A stretch of 64,000 bases of DNA from Litoribrevibacter euphylliae (GTDB lineage Bacteria; Pseudomonadota; Gammaproteobacteria; Pseudomonadales; Litoribrevibacteraceae). Shown piece after piece: positions 15,665-24,803 of this stretch. Positions within the stretch are counted from its first letter, which is position 1. Each line of letters starts with the position of its first letter. The stretch covers positions 1,178,001-1,242,000 of the forward strand of contig NZ_JBHRSZ010000002.1 of assembly GCF_042646085.1 (NCBI RefSeq), in the 5' to 3' direction. Position numbers and translations under genes: made by a program. The notes under the pieces are model-generated. The model was not told the DNA's origin and ran no database searches. It worked only from the letters and a program-made list of their open reading frames with translations.

Positions 15665-16696
15665 CTAGGCCAAAGCTTCGGTGAAGCTTGCCAGTTCAAT
15701 CATTTTTTCTTTGGCCAGGCCACTGTAAATAGCGTCTTGTGCCATTTCAACGCCATTTTTAAGGTTGGCCGCTAGCCCTGCTGCATAAATAGCAGCCCCC
15801 GCATTAAGTGCAATGATGTCAGCCGCCTTTTGGCCCGCTTCCGTTTCACGCTTACCTAATGCGTCGTTAATTAGCGCTAAGCTCTCTTGTGCCGAATCGA
15901 CGGACAACCCAATCAAAGTCTGACTTTCAATGCCACACTCTTCCGGTGTGATTTCGTATTCGGTAATGTCACCATTATTAAGCTCAGCCACGAAGCTCTT
16001 ACTCGCCAATGAGATTTCATCCAAGCCATCATCCGAGTGAACCACCAGCACATGGTCACTGCCCAGGTTCTTAAGCACTTCGGCCAGCGGACGACACAAG
16101 GCTTTGTTAAATACGCCGATCACTTGATTCTTCACACCCGCCGGGTTGGTCAGAGGACCTAACATATTGAAGATGGTCCGCATCTTCATTTCTTTACGAG
16201 GGCCAATGGCATGCTTCATCGCACCGTGATGGGCCGGCGCAAACATGAAGCCAACACCGATTTCTTCCACCGCACGTGCTACTTGTTCTGAATCCAGTTG
16301 TAGGTTTACGCCCGCCGCTTCCAACAAGTCGGCACTGCCCGTCTTACTGGAGACACTACGATTACCATGCTTCGCCACCGTACCACCAGCCGCAGCCACT
16401 ACAAACGCAGAAGCGGTCGACACGTTAAACAGGTTGGCACCATCACCACCGGTACCACAGGTATCGACTACATGCTCGCCTGTCACTTTGACACCTGAGG
16501 CCAATTGACGCATGACCATTGCTGCGCCGGTAATTTCTTCGATGGTTTCGCCTTTCATGCGAAGCCCCATCAATAGCGCACCGATTTGGGCAGGCGTAGC
16601 TTCACCGGTCATTACCTGGGTCATCACCGACTGCATCTCTTCGGTGGATAAATCAATTCGATCTACAACTTTGGATAACGCTTGTTGAATGTCCAT
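15665..16696 (-). CDS. trpD: Anthranilate phosphoribosyltransferase
   Basis: Transfers phosphoribose from PRPP to anthranilate. The 343-residue product has the family signatures DTCGTGGDG (near 79-87), KHGNRSVSSKTGSADLLEA and GPLTNPA. It is monofunctional and not fused to TrpG. GAAGGGAAAG precedes the ATG. A short 14-bp tandem repeat array lies in the gap from trpG. Confidence 0.97.
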   Translation of the reverse strand: MDIQQALSKVVDRIDLSTEEMQSVMTQVMTGEATPAQIGALLMGLRMKGETIEEITGAAMVMRQLASGVKVTGEHVVDTCGTGGDGANLFNVSTASAFVVAAAGGTVAKHGNRSVSSKTGSADLLEAAGVNLQLDSEQVARAVEEIGVGFMFAPAHHGAMKHAIGPRKEMKMRTIFNMLGPLTNPAGVKNQVIGVFNKALCRPLAEVLKNLGSDHVLVVHSDDGLDEISLASKSFVAELNNGDITEYEITPEECGIESQTLIGLSVDSAQESLALINDALGKRETEAGQKAADIIALNAGAAIYAAGLAANLKNGVEMAQDAIYSGLAKEKMIELASFTEALA

Positions 16697-16731
16697 GTCT
16701 TTCCCTTCTAGCGAGCCTTACTCAGCTTCTA

Positions 16732-16773
16732 TTCTCAAACCTTTGTTCTCAAACCTTTGTTCTCAAAAGTCTG
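16732..16773. repeat. 14-bp tandem repeat between trpG and trpD
   Basis: Three consecutive 14-bp units: two identical copies (TTCTCAAACCTTTG, 16732-16745 and 16746-16759) and a diverged third (16760-16773), ending just before the trpG stop. Confidence 0.9.
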
Positions 16774-16777
16774 ACGT

Positions 16778-17365
16778 TCAGTGATTAGTGCGTTTCAAAA
16801 AGTTTCTAAGCATATCGTGACCATGCTGAGTCAAGATCGACTCAGGGTGGAACTGCACACCTTCAATCGACAACGTCTTATGACGTACGCCCATGATTTC
16901 GTCCATGCTGCCGTCCGTGTTTTCAGTCCACGCGGTAATTTCCAAGCAATCAGGAATGGTGTGTTTATCAATCACCAACGAATGGTAACGCGTGGCATTG
17001 AAGTCTTGCTCTAGGCCTTCAAAGACACCGCTGTCCAAATGACGAATCGGAGACGTCTTACCGTGCATCACTTCTCCGGCACGAATAACATCGCCACCAA
17101 ACGCCTGACCAATACTTTGATGACCAAGACAAATACCAAGAATCGGGAGCTTTCCTGCGAAGTGTTTAATGGCTTCTACTGAGATGCCCGCTTCATTTGG
17201 GGTACATGGACCAGGTGAAACTACCAGATGATCCGGTTTCATGGCTTCAATTTCTTCGATGGTGATTTCATCGTTACGAAAAACTCGTACATCCGCGCCC
17301 AGCTCACCTAGGTACTGAACCACGTTGTAAGTGAAGGAGTCGTAATTATCAATCATGACTAGCAT
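16778..17365 (-). CDS. trpG: Anthranilate synthase component II (glutamine amidotransferase)
   Basis: Supplies ammonia from glutamine to TrpE. The 195-residue class I amidotransferase has the catalytic Cys in PILGICLGHQSIG and the His-Glu pair in GVQFHPESI. The second ATG (17365) is chosen because AGGAC lies 6-8 nt upstream; the first ATG (17371) is too close to it. It may also serve folate synthesis as PabA, as in other gammaproteobacteria. Confidence 0.95.
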   Translation of the reverse strand: MLVMIDNYDSFTYNVVQYLGELGADVRVFRNDEITIEEIEAMKPDHLVVSPGPCTPNEAGISVEAIKHFAGKLPILGICLGHQSIGQAFGGDVIRAGEVMHGKTSPIRHLDSGVFEGLEQDFNATRYHSLVIDKHTIPDCLEITAWTENTDGSMDEIMGVRHKTLSIEGVQFHPESILTQHGHDMLRNFLKRTNH

Positions 17366-17451
17366 GAGCATGTCCTGCCTTAAATTCTGTATCGAGGCTA
17401 AACCTAGCCAAATACAGCACTATCGAATGGACAGTGCTGTTAAACCCAATT

Positions 17452-18945
17452 CTAAACGAGACCTTTGGTGGCCATCTCAACCGCTTTAAAGACCGCTCGC
17501 CCTTTATTCATGGTTTCTTTCCATTCAAGACGAGGAACAGAGTCGGCCACCACACCAGCACCGGCTTGGATATAAAGCGTTTTGTCTTTAATCACAGCGG
17601 TACGAATGGCGATAGCGGTGTCCATATTATCCTGCCATGAGACATAGCCCACAGCACCGCCATAGATACCGCGTTTCACAGGCTCTAATTCATCAATGAT
17701 TTCCATTGCACGAATTTTCGGTGCACCACTCAATGTGCCCGCCGGCAAGGTCGCACGAAGAACATCCATGGCACTCATGCCGTCTTTTAGTTGTCCGGTG
17801 ACGTTCGATACAATGTGCATTACATGAGAATAACGCTCAACTACCATCTGGTCGGTCACTTTGACGGTGCCAATTTCTGCAATACGACCGGCATCGTTAC
17901 GACCTAAATCGATCAGCATCAAGTGCTCAGCAATCTCTTTTGGATCATCGAGTAACTCTTGCTCTAGTGCCAGATCTTCTTCTTCGGTATGACCACGACG
18001 ACGCGTACCCGCAATTGGGCGTACCGTCACTTCACCATGATCAACTCGCGCCAGAATTTCAGGCGACGAGCCCACAATATGGAATTCTCCCAAATTCAGG
18101 AAGTACATATAAGGAGAAGGGTTCAGACAACGCAATGCGCGGTAAAGATTCATTGGCTCGGCTTCAAACGGAATCGACATACGTTGTGCGATCACCGTCT
18201 GCATCACATCACCGGCCAGGATGTATTCTTTAATCTTCTCGACCGATGCCATGAAATCGTCTTGTTCAAAGCGCGGTTTAAAGTCGCTCTCTTCGATGTC
18301 ATTGCCTGGCGCATTGTCCGCTGACAAACGATTACGAATTTTTGTAGGCAGTGGTTTGCGAAGCTTTTCGGTCAACTCATCCAAGCGGGCTTGGGCTTGT
18401 TCGAAGGAATCTGCGTCAGAAGGATCGGCATGAACGATTAGCTGCAGCTTGCCTTTCAAATTATCGAAGACAACTAATTCATCAGACACCATTAATAGAA
18501 TGTCCGGCGTATTCAAATCATCTTCAGGTACGGAATCTTTCAAACGCTTTTCAATAAAGCGAACCGTGTCGTAACCGAAGTAGCCCACCAGACCACCGTG
18601 GAATCGAGGTAACGCCTCAAGCTCTGGCACTTTATAGCGCTCACGAAACTCTTCAACAAAATCCAGAGGATCTTCTTTGATGAAAGACTCTGTCACCTTA
18701 CCCTGTTCAATGATGTCAATGTTCGAGCCGGAAACCTTAAGCAAGGTTTTTGAAGGCAAGCCAATAATTGAGTAGCGTCCCCACTTCTCACCGCCTTGTA
18801 CCGATTCAAAGAGGTAAGAGTAAGCTCCTTCAGCCAACTTAAGATAAGTTGACAGCGGAGTATCGAAATCGGCTGTGATCTCACGATACACAGGAACCCG
18901 ATTATAGCCCTCACGGGCAAACGCTAAGAATTCTTGCTTGTCCAT
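17452..18945 (-). CDS. trpE: Anthranilate synthase component I
   Basis: Chorismate-using synthase that makes anthranilate. The 497-residue product has the TrpE/chorismate-binding signatures (SPSPYMYFLNLGEFHIVGSSP near 280-300 in part, PIAGTRRRGHTEEED, HLMLIDLGRNDAGRI, GTLSGAPKIRAMEII) and the N-terminal allosteric region with LAEGAYSYLFESV. It heads the trpE-G-D-C set, 118 nt after gph. That gap has hairpins but no obvious Trp-rich leader peptide. Confidence 0.96.
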   Translation of the reverse strand: MDKQEFLAFAREGYNRVPVYREITADFDTPLSTYLKLAEGAYSYLFESVQGGEKWGRYSIIGLPSKTLLKVSGSNIDIIEQGKVTESFIKEDPLDFVEEFRERYKVPELEALPRFHGGLVGYFGYDTVRFIEKRLKDSVPEDDLNTPDILLMVSDELVVFDNLKGKLQLIVHADPSDADSFEQAQARLDELTEKLRKPLPTKIRNRLSADNAPGNDIEESDFKPRFEQDDFMASVEKIKEYILAGDVMQTVIAQRMSIPFEAEPMNLYRALRCLNPSPYMYFLNLGEFHIVGSSPEILARVDHGEVTVRPIAGTRRRGHTEEEDLALEQELLDDPKEIAEHLMLIDLGRNDAGRIAEIGTVKVTDQMVVERYSHVMHIVSNVTGQLKDGMSAMDVLRATLPAGTLSGAPKIRAMEIIDELEPVKRGIYGGAVGYVSWQDNMDTAIAIRTAVIKDKTLYIQAGAGVVADSVPRLEWKETMNKGRAVFKAVEMATKGLV

Positions 18946-18992
18946 TATCTACTCAATTATGGGTTTCAATTAGTGCTAAATTAGTGTGTTTG

Positions 18993-19049
18993 TGTCAGTC
19001 CATCAGGACTGACAATGTCCAGGTATTATCAAAGCCAATCTGATAATCA
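18993..19049 (-). promoter_or_regulatory. Two hairpins in the gph-trpE gap
   Basis: A 9-bp inverted repeat (TGTCAGTCC / GGACTGACA, 18993-19014) and a 7-bp repeat (ATTATCA / TGATAAT, about 19027-19049). Neither is followed by a T-run, so they are not classical attenuators. They may be regulatory or processing sites ahead of trpE. Confidence 0.35.
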
Positions 19050-19063
19050 AGACAGGTAAAAGA

Positions 19064-19789
19064 TTAAACGAGCGCAGAAGACTGAGAGTAAAGGTTTACT
19101 AACCTGTCTTGCAACTCTTTTAGTGAATCGCATAGCCAATTCGGCGCTTCCACCGAAATCGGGCGACCATGATTATAACCGTAGGTTAATCCGACCACCG
19201 GACAGCCAGCCGCTTTTGCCGCTTCAACATCAGAGGCTGAGTCGCCGACCATCCAACAGTCAGTAATATCTACGTTGAGAGTTTTGGCCGCATGCAACAG
19301 AGGCAATGCCGACGGTTTTTTCTCCGCCAGGGTATCGCCGCCAATAATCGCACCGAAATGAGAAGCCAAGTCTAAGCCGTTCAACAGCATGTGCGTGTAG
19401 TGTTCTGGTTTATTGGTAATTAACGCGATAGGAAGTGCTTGCTCATTGCAATAGCTCAACAGTTCGCGCACACCAGGATACAAACCACTCGGAGTTTCAC
19501 AGGCTTCATTATAAGCGCGATCGAACACTTGTTTCGCTTTCGGGTAGATGTCCGACATTTCAGACAGATTCAATTTAGCATCCACCAAAGCGCGTTCAAT
19601 CAGCTTTTGCAGACCATTGCCAACCCAGGTAACAATCTTTTCAATTCCGACCTTTGGATAACCAAGAGCCTCTAACATTTCGCCGATGGCGTAGGTCAGA
19701 TCAGATGCACTGTCGAGCAGTGTACCATCAAGATCAAATAAAATAGCGCTCGGTAAGCGCGTTGGAAGGTCGTTTGATACGCTCGTCAT
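19064..19789 (-). CDS. gph: Phosphoglycolate phosphatase (HAD family)
   Basis: Removes phosphate from 2-phosphoglycolate, a by-product of DNA repair. HAD motif I is ILFDLDGTLLDS near residue 15, motif II includes LITNKPEH, and motif III/IV is MVGDSASDVEAAKAAG. The start at 19789 lies one base after the rpe stop and gives 241 residues. An upstream in-frame start at 19918 would overlap rpe widely and is rejected. The rpe-gph-trpE order is typical of pseudomonads. Confidence 0.93.
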   Translation of the reverse strand: MTSVSNDLPTRLPSAILFDLDGTLLDSASDLTYAIGEMLEALGYPKVGIEKIVTWVGNGLQKLIERALVDAKLNLSEMSDIYPKAKQVFDRAYNEACETPSGLYPGVRELLSYCNEQALPIALITNKPEHYTHMLLNGLDLASHFGAIIGGDTLAEKKPSALPLLHAAKTLNVDITDCWMVGDSASDVEAAKAAGCPVVGLTYGYNHGRPISVEAPNWLCDSLKELQDRLVNLYSQSSALV

Positions 19790-19790
19790 G

Positions 19791-20474
19791 TTACGCTTCT
19801 TTTGTTCCAGCCTTAGCCAATTCAGATCGCATTTCGTCGATGACGGTTTTGTAATCATCAGCACCAAAGATTGCTGAACCTGCGACGAAGGTATCGGCAC
19901 CGGCCGCCGCAATCTCACGAATGTTCTGGGTATTTACACCACCGTCGATTTCAAGACGAATGTCCAAACCAGAGGCATCGATCTTGGCACGCGCTTCACG
20001 CAGTTTATCCAAGGTGCCAGGGATGAATTTCTGACCGCCAAAACCTGGGTTCACTGACATCAACAACACCATATCAAGTTTATCCATCACATAATCCATG
20101 TGATGCAAAGGCGTTGCCGGGTTGAACACTAAACCGGCTTTACAACCCGCACTCTTAATCAGCTGCAAAGAGCGGTCGATGTGCTCAGAACCTTCAGGGT
20201 GGAAAGTAATGTAAGACGCACCCGCTTCAAGGAAATCACCAATGATGCGATCCACCGGCTTAACCATCAGGTGCACATCAATCGGTGCGGTAACACCGTA
20301 ATCGCGCAACGCCTTACATACCATAGGGCCAATGGTCAGGTTAGGTACATAGTGGTTATCCATCACATCAAAGTGGACAATATCTGCCCCTGCCTCTAGA
20401 ACAGCATCCACATCTTGCCCCAAGCGAGCAAAATCGGCAGATAGAATTGATGGTGCGATCTTAAATGACTTCAT
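19791..20474 (-). CDS. rpe: Ribulose-phosphate 3-epimerase
   Basis: Pentose-phosphate enzyme interconverting ribulose-5-P and xylulose-5-P. The 227-residue TIM barrel shows APSILSADFARLGQD, HFDVMDNHYVPNLTIGP, LMSVNPGFGGQKFIP and EIDGGVN, which carry the metal-binding His/Asp residues. It is directly followed by gph. Confidence 0.97.
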   Translation of the reverse strand: MKSFKIAPSILSADFARLGQDVDAVLEAGADIVHFDVMDNHYVPNLTIGPMVCKALRDYGVTAPIDVHLMVKPVDRIIGDFLEAGASYITFHPEGSEHIDRSLQLIKSAGCKAGLVFNPATPLHHMDYVMDKLDMVLLMSVNPGFGGQKFIPGTLDKLREARAKIDASGLDIRLEIDGGVNTQNIREIAAAGADTFVAGSAIFGADDYKTVIDEMRSELAKAGTKEA

Positions 20475-20627
20475 GAATTAACCTCAATGGCGTTGGCTGT
20501 GCAATAAGCTCAGCATTCTACCCCAGCCGACATTAGCTTTCAGCTCAAAAGATGCGTTAGAAACTAATAAAAACGGCTCGATTCTTGTATAAACTCTAAA
20601 TATTTATCAGAACGTCAAAAACCCGTT

Positions 20628-21884
20628 ATGACCAAAACAAACTTTTCTACCCGTCATCAAACATTCACAGGAAGACTAAGCATTCTTGAGGCAAAATTGT
20701 CTAAAGAAATGCTTGGCAAGATATTCCTCTTTACTTTGTTTCTTGCTTTGGGAATAAGTTCTCCCCTGTATGCAGAAGAGGGTTCCGAGTCATCTACCGA
20801 AACCACCGCATCGGAAGAAACATCAGGTGAAGACACGGCGACTGAAGAATCGTCCGACGACAGCGACGAACAACAAAAACCAAAAGTCACGTTAACGACC
20901 AAAGATTGGAGTGAGATCAAACGACCTCGCCCATCTTCTGATCGAACCAAGATTGATCTCTTACTCAAAGAAGTCGATGACCGTGAAGTCCTGAAACTGC
21001 AGGCAGGCGACGAAGAATTCATTGGGCTCTTTCTGGAATACAACACCGCCCAACCGCTCGGTGCGGTCTTGATCCTTCATGATGAAGACTCTCATCCAGA
21101 CAACAACCGTCTGATTGCGCCGCTTCGCAAATATCTACCGGATTACGGTTGGAATACCTTAGCCATCGCAATTCCTGAAGCCGACACGACCCCATTACCG
21201 GAACGTAAGTGGCCTAAGTATCCTGCAGATTTCACACTGAACCCGCCGGAGGCTGATGAAGAGGCAGATGAATCTGACACTGAAGCCAACGAAAACGAAG
21301 CTAACGAGAACAAAGAAAGCACCGACTCAGCGGACACCGGTTCTGACACTTCAACAGAAGACAGTGCAACATCAGAAGCTGGAACCGATGATTCTGCTGA
21401 AACAGCCAGTAAGGATTCAGAAGATGATAAACCAAGCGCTCAAGAAATCACCATGCAACGCATTGGCAGCGCTGTTCAGGAGTTAATCAACCGAGGCCAA
21501 TTGAACATTGTCATCATTGGCCAAGGCATTGGCGCAAGCTGGGCGGTCAGTTATTTGGAATCCTCATCCGAACAGCAAATGTTTACGCTTGTGATGATCA
21601 ACCCCAAACTACCGACCACTGAAACGGACAAGGACTTCATCAATACCCGTCTCGGGGAATTTGGAAATTTGCCGATCTTAGACATCGTTAGTCAATCGAA
21701 TGAGCTTCCCAAACGCCAAGCCAAAGAGCGTTCAAACATTGCTCGCCGAAAACAATTACCGGCATTTCAGCAACTCTTTACTCGTCCGGTCAACGATCCT
21801 TGGACAGAGCATCATAGAATTGTAAAACGGGTCAGAGGCTGGTTGGCTCAGAACGCCCCCGGCGAAGAACAACCTATTCAGTAG
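20628..21884 (+). CDS. DUF3530-like exported alpha/beta-hydrolase-fold protein
   Basis: A 418-residue product resembling the DUF3530 family, which has an alpha/beta-hydrolase-like fold and unknown function. A hydrophobic segment near residues 29-47 (MLGKIFLFTLFLALGIS, then LYA) looks like a signal peptide, so the ATG at 20709 may be the true start. Two acidic Ser/Thr/Glu/Asp-rich low-complexity stretches lie near residues 50-85 and 208-270. The second interrupts the fold between KYPADFTLNPP and ITMQRIGSAVQELI. The segment IVIIGQGIGASWAV resembles a nucleophile elbow, but with Gly instead of Ser. It is divergent from rpe and convergent with djlA. Confidence 0.7.
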   Translation: MTKTNFSTRHQTFTGRLSILEAKLSKEMLGKIFLFTLFLALGISSPLYAEEGSESSTETTASEETSGEDTATEESSDDSDEQQKPKVTLTTKDWSEIKRPRPSSDRTKIDLLLKEVDDREVLKLQAGDEEFIGLFLEYNTAQPLGAVLILHDEDSHPDNNRLIAPLRKYLPDYGWNTLAIAIPEADTTPLPERKWPKYPADFTLNPPEADEEADESDTEANENEANENKESTDSADTGSDTSTEDSATSEAGTDDSAETASKDSEDDKPSAQEITMQRIGSAVQELINRGQLNIVIIGQGIGASWAVSYLESSSEQQMFTLVMINPKLPTTETDKDFINTRLGEFGNLPILDIVSQSNELPKRQAKERSNIARRKQLPAFQQLFTRPVNDPWTEHHRIVKRVRGWLAQNAPGEEQPIQ

Positions 21885-21927
21885 CACTCGATTCCGTAAT
21901 TAAGCGAGTGAGCTGACATCTGACCAC

Positions 21928-22725
21928 TTACTTTCTAACGGCTGTGATGGCTTCGTAAGCTTTTTGAATCAACTGAGTCTGCTCGGTGGCAGTTTCAATC
22001 ATTTGTTCGGTCGCCCCTTGGCTCATCAGCTTGTCCGGATGATGCTCGGACATAGCTCGGCGGTACGCCTGTTTAAGTTCTTGCTTGGAACAATTGGGCG
22101 GCACCTCCAACAGCGCATACGCGGATTCTAAATCCAAACCAGAGGCGTCACTTGGTTTAGCTTGAGACGTTCGTGCCTGAATACGACGGAGAATGTTGCC
22201 AGCCAATTGCTCGGAAAAACCCAGCTGACGAGCGATCATAATAAAAGGCCGTCTTCGTGCGGTGTCCATACCACCATCAGCAATCACAATGCGCGCCTGA
22301 ATCTCTAAAAACACCTTGATCAAACTGCGATGCCGACGTGACACAGAGGCTAATGGATTTAATATGCTATCGAGATTGAATTCCGGATGCTTACCGGCGT
22401 TAAACAAGCGGATGGCCTCTTGTCGACCACCGCTGTCAAAATGAAAGGAATCAAAAATCTCCTCCGCCGTCGCAATTTCCTGTTCGCTGACACGACCGTC
22501 GGCTTTCGCTAGATACCCCATCATCAAGAAAGTCGATTGATGCAATAAATGCTGAAAGGCTTCATGGTCTTTGGACAGGTACTTACGATGACGCAAGATA
22601 GGGTCGGAACGACGCTCTAACCACACGCCAAACAGATAGCCAGACAAGGATAATAAGATCAACGCGGCTGTATTGAGAGCATTGCCCAGCAAAGCACCGA
22701 CCAATAGCCCCAACCACTTAGCCAT
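21928..22725 (-). CDS. djlA: Co-chaperone DjlA (membrane-anchored DnaJ-like)
   Basis: DnaK co-chaperone anchored in the inner membrane. Order: one hydrophobic segment near residues 1-35, a TerB/DjlA central helical domain (MGYLAKADGRVSEQEI near 70), and a C-terminal J domain with the HPD motif (SEHHPDKL near 230). Length of 265 residues matches E. coli DjlA. The ATG at 22725 overlaps the end of murU by 8 nt, indicating translational coupling. Confidence 0.92.
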   Translation of the reverse strand: MAKWLGLLVGALLGNALNTAALILLSLSGYLFGVWLERRSDPILRHRKYLSKDHEAFQHLLHQSTFLMMGYLAKADGRVSEQEIATAEEIFDSFHFDSGGRQEAIRLFNAGKHPEFNLDSILNPLASVSRRHRSLIKVFLEIQARIVIADGGMDTARRRPFIMIARQLGFSEQLAGNILRRIQARTSQAKPSDASGLDLESAYALLEVPPNCSKQELKQAYRRAMSEHHPDKLMSQGATEQMIETATEQTQLIQKAYEAITAVRK

Positions 22726-23527
22726 GAACAGCATCCAATGTCAGAGCAGTGTCGAGTTCTCTTAATCGCTCTGGCGTTCCCACATCCAACCAATAGCCGT
22801 CGTAGACCGAAGCTCGTAATAAGGATTGATCCGCCCATTGCCGTAAGAAAGGTCCAAGCGCTCCTGAATGTTTGGATAAAGACTTAAACAATGAAGGATG
22901 AAAGATACTGACACCACTGTAGGTGTAGCTCAATGAACTTGGCGCTTCAAAACCAGACTCATTTAAACCAGGTACTTTTAAACAAAGCTCATTTAACGAC
23001 TTATTCTGCAAATACCCTTGCTCAGACACTGAGAAATCCCCCTCAGGGTTGTGATCAGGGTTCTGAACCAACACCAACTCACCCAGTGGATTTGCAGATG
23101 TAGTTGGTTCATCAGTTGTCAGCTGACGGGCTTTCTCGACCAATACCTGATAATCCAAATCAATCCAAACATCGCCGTTGATTAGAATAAACGCATCCTT
23201 TCCCAACAGAGCTGACGCATTAACAATGCCACCGGCCGTTTCCAACGGTTCCGCACCCTCATTAATGACGTCAATGATTAATCCATCGTCCGAGCGCTGA
23301 GAAAAGTACTCGTCTATTTTCTCTGCCAAATACGAAGCATTGATCACCACACGATGAACACCCGCCGCTTTTAACTTTTGCAAATGCCACTCAATCAGAG
23401 GTTGACCCGATACCGACAACAAAGGTTTGGGACAATGATCAGTCAAAGGGCGCATACGCGTTCCCTTGCCTGCGGCAAGTATCATGGCGACCGGTGCCAT
23501 ATCAGAACCGTTTGATTGTTCGTTCAT
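22718..23527 (-). CDS. murU: N-acetylmuramate alpha-1-phosphate uridylyltransferase
   Basis: Peptidoglycan-recycling enzyme making UDP-MurNAc from MurNAc-1-phosphate. The 269-residue nucleotidyltransferase has the NTP motif MILAAGKGTRMRPLTD near 15-30 and the metal-binding INGDVWIDLD. It follows amgK by 42 nt and overlaps djlA. The amgK-murU pair defines the shortcut known in Pseudomonas that bypasses de novo UDP-MurNAc synthesis and gives intrinsic fosfomycin tolerance. Confidence 0.92.
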   Translation of the reverse strand: MNEQSNGSDMAPVAMILAAGKGTRMRPLTDHCPKPLLSVSGQPLIEWHLQKLKAAGVHRVVINASYLAEKIDEYFSQRSDDGLIIDVINEGAEPLETAGGIVNASALLGKDAFILINGDVWIDLDYQVLVEKARQLTTDEPTTSANPLGELVLVQNPDHNPEGDFSVSEQGYLQNKSLNELCLKVPGLNESGFEAPSSLSYTYSGVSIFHPSLFKSLSKHSGALGPFLRQWADQSLLRASVYDGYWLDVGTPERLRELDTALTLDAVHG

Positions 23528-23569
23528 GAATTAACCTAAACAGAGTTGCTACATATTACTCAGCAAACA

Positions 23570-24634
23570 TCATTTTTCTAAAAATACCGTCAACGCAGGT
23601 ATCAGCTTAGTTTCCCACAATGTTAACCAGCCCGATGGCAAAGCGTCTGTATGTGTTTGGTGAATTTCGTTAATGTGCGAAATCACCATAGGCAAATCCC
23701 CCAGATAGCCAGTTTTACCGTCTCTTAATGCCAAACGACAAAAAATTCCGAGCACTTTGATCAAACGCTGCATCGCGGTCATCGCAACCCAGCACTGAAA
23801 CGCTTGTTCAGAGACAGAGATCAACCCTTCTGACGTCAGTAGCTTGTAATAATCGACCGCCACCGTCTGCTTAGTTTGTTGAGGAAACTGCCAATAGGCA
23901 TCGTAAATCAACGAGATTAGGTCATAACAAATCGGGCCTTTCACCATATCCTGAAAATCAATCACCCCAATGTCGTTATCGGTGAGCATCAAATTTCTCG
24001 AATGAAAATCACGATGTACCCAAACCCAAGGTTGCTCAGCAAAGGCTTGCTCGAAACCATCGGCCAAAGCTTGTAAATAGGTTTGTTCTTGATCACTTAG
24101 TGTCAATCCTAAGGCTTTGCCAATACACCACTCAGTAAACAATCCGAAGTCCCGATTTAACAAGCTCTCGTCATAACTGGCCAGACTGCCTCTAACACGA
24201 CCACCAGCAGAATCATCGTCTATTAGTAACTCATCGGAAATTTGCGACAAGCGCAATAGGTCATTCAGCACCCGATGTAACACGCTGTAAGACTGGCTGT
24301 GCGCGTTCATCTGGTAAACATCAATTAATAGGGTATTGCCAAGATCAGACAACAACATCAACCCCAGTTCATCATCGAATGCAAACACCAAGGGGGCCAT
24401 GACCCCTACATGTTCTAAGGCCGAAGAAACCCGACGAAAGCGGGCATTACTGTCCAAATCCAGGCTTTTACACAGAATGAAACTCCGACCAGACAGCTTC
24501 ACCCGAAAATACTGTCGAGCACTGGCATCACCGGTAAGCGCTTCAACTTCTGGAGTACCTTTCACCGACAAGCACGCGAGGCTTTCTTCCAGCCACAGCT
24601 GCTCTTGCTCATTGATGCTCTGATGGCGGGTCAT
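23570..24634 (-). CDS. amgK: N-acetylmuramate/N-acetylglucosamine kinase
   Basis: Anomeric sugar kinase that phosphorylates recycled MurNAc or GlcNAc at C1. The 354-residue product has an aminoglycoside-phosphotransferase fold with catalytic HRDFHSRNLML (near 207) and GVIDFQDMVKGP. GAGGA precedes the ATG. It is divergent from lptD, the common arrangement in pseudomonads and relatives, and forms an operon with murU and djlA. Confidence 0.92.
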   Translation of the reverse strand: MTRHQSINEQEQLWLEESLACLSVKGTPEVEALTGDASARQYFRVKLSGRSFILCKSLDLDSNARFRRVSSALEHVGVMAPLVFAFDDELGLMLLSDLGNTLLIDVYQMNAHSQSYSVLHRVLNDLLRLSQISDELLIDDDSAGGRVRGSLASYDESLLNRDFGLFTEWCIGKALGLTLSDQEQTYLQALADGFEQAFAEQPWVWVHRDFHSRNLMLTDNDIGVIDFQDMVKGPICYDLISLIYDAYWQFPQQTKQTVAVDYYKLLTSEGLISVSEQAFQCWVAMTAMQRLIKVLGIFCRLALRDGKTGYLGDLPMVISHINEIHQTHTDALPSGWLTLWETKLIPALTVFLEK

Positions 24635-24803
24635 GAGAAATCCTCACTCATTAACTGATGGCCAAGATGAAAAATTCGCGCTGAATACATATTTATTTGG
24701 ACGATTATGCGTAGGATGAATTGGAGCTGACCTGAATTCAGTATAGAATCCCAAGCCATAAAAATTTCAATACTGGTAATCACCTAACCTTATCACTCTT
24801 TAT

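Noticed and set aside
18946..19063. Trp leader-peptide attenuator upstream of trpE
   Set aside because: Hairpins are present but there is no T-run and no short ORF with tandem Trp codons.
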